A DNA stretch of 64,000 nt from the NCBI RefSeq assembly GCF_027925445.1, contig NZ_AP027149.1, positions 2,678,501-2,742,500 of the forward strand, written 5' to 3'. The position numbers and the translations under genes were made by a program. Origin of the DNA: Methylocystis bryophila. GTDB lineage: Bacteria; Pseudomonadota; Alphaproteobacteria; Rhizobiales; Beijerinckiaceae. The stretch's first letter is position 1. Every line of letters starts with the position of its first letter. The notes beneath the pieces are model-generated. The model did not search any database. It was given only the letters and a program-made list of their open reading frames with translations, and was not told the DNA's origin. This document shows, one piece after another, positions 59,739-64,000 of this stretch.

Positions 59739-60119
59739 ATGCGGTCTCGAATGCGTGCGCTGGCGGCGTGCGTGGCGGCCTGCATGCTCCTGTTGCAAGG
59801 CTTCGCCTCTTCCTGCCAGGCTGCGCCCAGCTATTCGGGCGGCGCCGTCGCCTCAATGACAGCGCATCCGGAAGCGTCGCCCTGTCACGACGCCGGCGGC
59901 TCTCAGGCTCCGGCAAAAGTCTCGCATGATTGCTGCGCGCATTGCACGGCCGCTGGCCGTGACGCCGCAATGCAGCTGCTCGCCGCAGTTGTCGATTTCA
60001 TCCTCGCGCCGACGCCGAGCGTCGTTGCTTTCGCCTTTTCTCGGCCCCTTGTCCGGAATCCTGTTCCCTTGGGACTGACGACGAGCTGGTCGTCGCGCGC
60101 GCCGCCTCGCGTCGGCTGA
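59739..60119 (+). CDS. DUF2946/CruR-like Cys-containing protein
   Basis: 126 aa from ATG 59739 (GTG 59718 also possible). A signal-like segment (ALAACVAACMLLLQGFASSC), a His/Cys middle (ASPCHDAGG, SHDCCAHCTAAG) and a hydrophobic C-terminal half ending TTSWSSRAPPRVG, the type of ending seen in DUF2946 proteins. It directly precedes the TonB receptor gene, the same order as the copper-responsive uORF cruR before bfrG in Bordetella. The role is inferred by analogy. Confidence 0.65.
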   Translation: MRSRMRALAACVAACMLLLQGFASSCQAAPSYSGGAVASMTAHPEASPCHDAGGSQAPAKVSHDCCAHCTAAGRDAAMQLLAAVVDFILAPTPSVVAFAFSRPLVRNPVPLGLTTSWSSRAPPRVG

Positions 60120-60261
60120 CGAACGTCTGACCGTTCGACCCCGCGTCCCACGGCTCTCTTCCTAATCCGCTCACCGCAACGGCTCCGGCGCCGCGCGTTT
60201 CGCGCGCCGAAGGAGCGTTCGTATCGACGCGTCTTCATCGGCGCGGACGAAAGGATCGATT

Positions 60262-62934
60262 ATGCATCGCCCCCGTCTCCTCACCAGCGTCTCCGTCTGC
60301 GCCCTCTTCGTTCTCGGCTCTAACGAGCTGCGCGCGCAGCAATCCTTGCCGTCGATCGACGTCGGCGCCGCGCGCGTGGTGCGCCCCCATAAGCCGCAAC
60401 AGGCGCATCGCCCGAGTCTGGGGGCCACGCATAGCGCGCCCACCCACACGACCGCGCCGGTCGTCGCGACACACCCGGCGCCCGCGCCCGTCGCCGCCCC
60501 GGCGCCCGCGCCTGTCGCCGATGCGCTGGGTCATACCGACAAGCCCTTCAGCGGTTCCTACGTGCCCGCCAGCGTCGCCCATGTTGGAGACGTGGCCTCA
60601 GTGACCCAACGGCAGATCAGTGAGACCGTGAACGTCATGACGTCGTCGGAGACGATCCAAAATCTCCCGAGCACGCTCGTGCGCGAACGCTTCATCGGCG
60701 ACCGCAATGCGACGATCCAGGGACGCATCAACAACCCTCAAGATAGCGCGCGCACGATGCTTTACGCAGACGGCGTGCTGCTCTCGAATTATCTCGGCAA
60801 CAGCTACGCCTATCCGCCGCGCTGGAACATGGTGTCGCCTGTCGAGATCGAGCGCGTCGATGTGATGCAGGGTCCGTTCTCGGCGCTTTACGGCGGCAAC
60901 TCGGAAAGCGGCGTCTACACGATCACGACGCGCATGCCGGAAACTTTCGAGTTTCACGCCGAAGGCAATTCTGCGCTGCAGTATTTCCACTGGTTCGAGG
61001 ACAAGGAGACCGATCTTTCCGGGCACATGTCGGCAGCGCTCGGCGATCGCAAAGAGAATTTCTCGTACTGGGTGATCTACGACCGGCTCGACGCGCAGGG
61101 CCAGGCGCAGACCTTTTCTCAAAATCAATTCACAACCTCATGTGGAACGAAGTGCCTAAAAGCCTTCGGCGGCATGTTTGCCCCTTACGTGGGGGGCGGC
61201 ACGGCCGCCAATGGGTTCCCGACCCCTGGCGGGACTCTGGGCAATATCGCCGGCAGCGCCGGCGCCGACCACAGCCAGCAACACTTCGGCAAGGTCAAGC
61301 TCGCCTATGACTTCACGCCAGCGGTGCGCGCGACCTGGCAGACCGGCTTCTGGTCCCTGGTCGACGATACTTTCGTCCAACCGTACATGTACACGACGAG
61401 TGGCGTGCCGCTTTACGGCCTCGGCAGCGGAATCAAGATCAATGACGGCCCCTATGGCTCTTACACGCTGGGCGCCCTGAACCCGACGCATTCCAACGCG
61501 TCGCACATGATGAACACGGCGGAATTCAAGAGCGACACGAAGGGCTTCTTCGATTTCGACCTCGTGGGCACGCAATATAATTTTCTGCGCGACTATACTA
61601 ACACCTATTCGCAATATGGCTTCCTGCCGACCGCCGTTAACGCGGCAGGCAACGTCACCGCTTGGAACATCAACCCGACCGGCTCGAACGTCAATCAGGG
61701 CGGCAATTTTTGGCGCACCTTCGATGGGCGCTTCATCGCGCGCCCCGAGCAGGATCTGCTCGGCAAGCACATCCTTTCCTTCGGCCTAAGCGATTGGCTC
61801 TATTCGCTGAACAGCGTGCAGACCAACACCAATGTCGCGACGTCAAACTATTATTATGACATCCAAACCATCAACTACGGCAAGACGAACACGCGGAGCG
61901 CCTACATTCAGGACGAGTGGAAGTTCCATCCGGACTGGCGTCTCACCCTGGGCGCGCGCGGCGATTGGTGGACCGCCTTCGAAGGCGCAAATGACAGCCT
62001 GGGCAATGTCACCAAGTTGAACAGAACCACGCTTGCTCTCTACCCCAAGGCGTACAAGGGCGCCTTCTCGCCCAAGAGCGCGCTGGAGTGGCAGGTGACC
62101 CCCGAATTCCTGCTCCGAGGCTCGATCGATAGAGCTTATCGCTTCCCGACCGTCTCCGAGATGTTCCAGGCGATCTCGACTCCCAATACGGTCGTCTTCA
62201 ACAATCCCAATCTGCAGCCTGAATCCATGACCTACTACGATCTCAGCGGCGAATATCATTGGCGCAACGCTTTCGACGGAGCCGCTGAAATGCTCACGCC
62301 GCGGGTCAGCTTTTTCAATGTGGACGCCTGGGATTACATGTACACCCAATCCAACACAGTCGGCGCCACCACATTTTCTCAGACCATCAATATCAACAAG
62401 GTTCACTTCCACGGCATAGAAGGGCTCTTGACCGCGAACGGCCTCGGTTGGCATGGGCTCAACGGCGAGTTCAGCGCGACCTTCACGGACACCAAAATGC
62501 TTTCGGATAAGCTGGCGCCGTGGTTTGACGGCAATCAGGTCCCTCGCATCCCTCGCATTCGCCTGCGGGGAACCATCAGCTACTCTCCGGACGACAAATT
62601 CTCCATCGGCGCCTCCATGCGCTTCGCGACGGGCGCTTTCGTCAGTCTCGCGAATACCGATTTCAGCCATGACTCCTATGGCAGCACGGACAGCTCCTAT
62701 CTCGTCTTCGACGCGAAAGCGCAGTACAAAATCGCGCCAGGCTGGACCGCGACCGCCGGCGTCAACAATATCGGCAACAACAAAGCCCTGGTTAATCCCA
62801 ATCCCTACCCCGAGCGCACTTTCTTTCTCGGGCTCAAATACGATATCGGCGGCCCGAGGCAGGACGTCGTCGGCGTGAGCGCTGCGGATCTGAGCGGCGG
62901 GGCCAGCGATCAGTCGTCCACGATCCATCGATAG
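60262..62934 (+). CDS. TonB-dependent receptor, probable copper-type uptake
   Basis: An 890-aa outer-membrane receptor: signal peptide (LLTSVSVCALFVLGSNELRA), Pro/Ala/His-rich spacer (about residues 30-90), plug (MTSSETIQNLPSTLVRERFIG, VEIERVDVMQGPFSALYGGNSESGVY) and a 22-strand barrel ending in ERTFFLGLKYDIGG plus a short tail. AAAGGA precedes ATG 60262. The plug differs from siderophore receptors (RDAxIQGRINNPQDSARTMLYADG). The upstream exbBD-tonB, thioredoxin and DUF2946-like genes suggest it is the terminal receptor of one uptake locus. Confidence 0.9.
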   Translation: MHRPRLLTSVSVCALFVLGSNELRAQQSLPSIDVGAARVVRPHKPQQAHRPSLGATHSAPTHTTAPVVATHPAPAPVAAPAPAPVADALGHTDKPFSGSYVPASVAHVGDVASVTQRQISETVNVMTSSETIQNLPSTLVRERFIGDRNATIQGRINNPQDSARTMLYADGVLLSNYLGNSYAYPPRWNMVSPVEIERVDVMQGPFSALYGGNSESGVYTITTRMPETFEFHAEGNSALQYFHWFEDKETDLSGHMSAALGDRKENFSYWVIYDRLDAQGQAQTFSQNQFTTSCGTKCLKAFGGMFAPYVGGGTAANGFPTPGGTLGNIAGSAGADHSQQHFGKVKLAYDFTPAVRATWQTGFWSLVDDTFVQPYMYTTSGVPLYGLGSGIKINDGPYGSYTLGALNPTHSNASHMMNTAEFKSDTKGFFDFDLVGTQYNFLRDYTNTYSQYGFLPTAVNAAGNVTAWNINPTGSNVNQGGNFWRTFDGRFIARPEQDLLGKHILSFGLSDWLYSLNSVQTNTNVATSNYYYDIQTINYGKTNTRSAYIQDEWKFHPDWRLTLGARGDWWTAFEGANDSLGNVTKLNRTTLALYPKAYKGAFSPKSALEWQVTPEFLLRGSIDRAYRFPTVSEMFQAISTPNTVVFNNPNLQPESMTYYDLSGEYHWRNAFDGAAEMLTPRVSFFNVDAWDYMYTQSNTVGATTFSQTININKVHFHGIEGLLTANGLGWHGLNGEFSATFTDTKMLSDKLAPWFDGNQVPRIPRIRLRGTISYSPDDKFSIGASMRFATGAFVSLANTDFSHDSYGSTDSSYLVFDAKAQYKIAPGWTATAGVNNIGNNKALVNPNPYPERTFFLGLKYDIGGPRQDVVGVSAADLSGGASDQSSTIHR

Positions 62935-62946
62935 AGCTTTCCGACT

Positions 62947-62989
62947 CGCGCGCCGCGTCGTCGGGCGAGAGCCGGTCACGCGGCGCGCG
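62947..62989 (+). terminator. GC-rich inverted repeat after the TonB receptor
   Basis: CGCGCGCCGCGT / ACGCGGCGCGCG is a perfect 12-bp stem with a 19-nt loop, 12 bp after the receptor stop. No T-run. Confidence 0.55.
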
Positions 62990-63184
62990 ATGGGCCTGAC
63001 GTTTTTTTGCGGCTCGCTCCCGAGTTCCGCCGTCAGCTTTCCCGCGCGGGGAGGCTTTGTCTCAGACGAAAGGGGGAGGATTGAGGCCTTTCGGCTTGCC
63101 ACGCGGGGCAAATAGGCCGATAGGCGAGCGCTGGACTGATCCCTGGCGCCTGCGATCGCCTCTTCTCCGGAAAATTCGTCCGAC

Positions 63185-64000
63185 ATGCCCCGCACGCTGC
63201 TCTGCCTCGCCCGCCATGGCGAGACGAATTGGAATCTCGAGAGGCGCTTCCAGGGTCAGCTCGACATAGCCTTGAACTACAAGGGACGCATGCAAGCGGC
63301 GGCGCTCGACGCGGAGCTCGCCGAACGTTCCTTCGTTCGCGTCTATTCGAGCGATCTTATCCGCGCCATAGAGACGGCGAGCCCGCATGCGGCGCGGCGC
63401 GGTCTCGCCCTGACGCAAAGGCCGGAATTAAGGGAGAAGCACGACGGCCTCTGGCATGGCTTGAGCCATGAGGAGGTCGCGGCGCGCTATCCTGAGGACT
63501 ATCGGCATTACCTGGATCGCCGCGCCGATTATGCCGCCCCAGGCGGCGAGACGCTCATGCGCTTCGCGGCGCGCGTGCGCGCCGGCTTGACCAAAATTGC
63601 CAGCGCCCATCCCGGCGAGACGCTGCTCGTCGTGGTGCATGCCGGCGTGCTCGACATCGCCTGGCGCGTGGCGATGGAGAAGCGCCTCGACGAGCCGCGC
63701 GTGCTCCCCGCGCTCAACGCCGCGCCGAACTGGTTCGTCTTCGAGAACGAAAAATGGTCGCTCCTCGATTGGGCGCAGGCCGACAAACGCAAGCCCATCG
63801 TCGCGCCCTACGAGACGATCGCGCTCGCGCGACGCGAGGCTTCGCGGGTGCTGCTCGTCAATCCGAAGGGCGAGACCTTGCTGATCAAATTCGCAAGCCG
63901 CATTCTGCCCGACGTCGCCGCGCGGGGCTATGAGCACTTTTGGGGACAGCCCGGCGGCGCGCGCGAAGCCGGGGAGAGTTTTGAAGCTTGCGCCGCGCGC
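63185..64000 (+). CDS. histidine phosphatase - Nudix fusion, 3' end outside window
   Basis: The frame from ATG 63185 is open to the window edge (272 codons). Residues 1 to about 200 form a phosphoglycerate-mutase-type histidine phosphatase: LLCLARHGETNWN (catalytic His), YSSDLIRAIETA, second His in VVVHAGVLDI. Then comes a Nudix domain: ASRVLLVNPKGETLLIKF and the start of the Nudix box, GGAREAGESFEACAAR, which matches G-x5-E-x7-R before the sequence stops. It probably removes phosphates from a nucleotide-type substrate in two steps. Mycobacterial MutT1 has the same two domains in the opposite order. Confidence 0.85.
   Translation, partial: MPRTLLCLARHGETNWNLERRFQGQLDIALNYKGRMQAAALDAELAERSFVRVYSSDLIRAIETASPHAARRGLALTQRPELREKHDGLWHGLSHEEVAARYPEDYRHYLDRRADYAAPGGETLMRFAARVRAGLTKIASAHPGETLLVVVHAGVLDIAWRVAMEKRLDEPRVLPALNAAPNWFVFENEKWSLLDWAQADKRKPIVAPYETIALARREASRVLLVNPKGETLLIKFASRILPDVAARGYEHFWGQPGGAREAGESFEACAAR

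Noticed and set aside
1..64000. Insertion sequences, prophage, CRISPR arrays, tRNA or rRNA genes
   Set aside because: No transposase, integrase, phage structural gene, regularly spaced repeat or tRNA T-loop/anticodon structure could be recognised. The only structured RNA gene found is ssrA.

Overview
The window reads as a GC-rich alphaproteobacterial chromosome segment of the order Hyphomicrobiales (Rhizobiales). The evidence is DivK/PleD, an alphaproteobacterial SspB with DUF4169 and ribbon-helix-helix partners, a circularly permuted two-piece tmRNA gene, a phasin, ModE with two TOBE repeats, and the ilvB/ilvN pair. Gene content and style (metal efflux, copper-type TonB uptake, phasin) fit a Methylocystis/Methylosinus-like methanotroph. 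No pmo, mmo or mxa gene is present, so the genus is inference. I see no rRNA, tRNA, CRISPR array or intact insertion sequence.

Layout. 1-3.1 kb: J-domain protein (5' end outside the window), a D,D-carboxypeptidase with SPOR domain, and a phasin. 3.2-6.7 kb: dnaE. 6.7-15.3 kb: a metal-responsive type two-component pair on the minus strand, with a collapsed tandem duplicate between its genes, then a three-gene heavy-metal RND efflux operon on the plus strand. 15.6-19.1 kb: lipA, aqpZ, and a proteolysis/rescue block (RHH protein, DUF4169 protein, sspB, permuted ssrA). 19.1-24.8 kb: a LysR regulator divergent from two GNAT-like genes and a degenerate isochorismatase-like gene, then a convergent siderophore-type TonB receptor. 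24.9-32.9 kb: pth, TPR protein, rlmN, a GT1 glycosyltransferase, a MamC-like (magnetosome Mms13-like) membrane protein, a YmdB-like phosphoesterase and small membrane proteins. 33-39.3 kb: ilvB - NTF2-like - ilvN behind a probable attenuator, two tandem paralogous secreted proteins, and divK-pleD. 39.4-47.1 kb: SH3-like protein, modE, small proteins, an HMA-like/NRAMP metal transport operon, and a double-barrel OprB-type porin. 47.1-54.2 kb: MNT/HEPN pair, ahcY with an inverted-repeat operator, small secreted proteins, an M15 peptidase, cupin, hydrolase and TPR protein. 54.5-62.9 kb: a large TonB uptake locus (DUF2946-like, exbB, exbD, tonB, secreted TonB-like protein, sialidase-fold protein with a CxCC motif, TlpA-like thioredoxin, second DUF2946-like protein, TonB receptor) that I interpret as copper acquisition. 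63.2 kb to the end: a histidine phosphatase fused to a Nudix domain, cut by the window edge.

A family of modular palindromic repeats is scattered through the window in at least nine places. One copy forms the C-terminal tail of the DUF4169 protein and another supplies the stop codon of the sensor kinase. The items most worth following are the MamC-like protein, the copper-type TonB locus with its Cys-rich mini-ORF and direct repeats, the collapsed sensor/regulator duplication, the GNAT/isochorismatase-like cluster, and the coding repeat.
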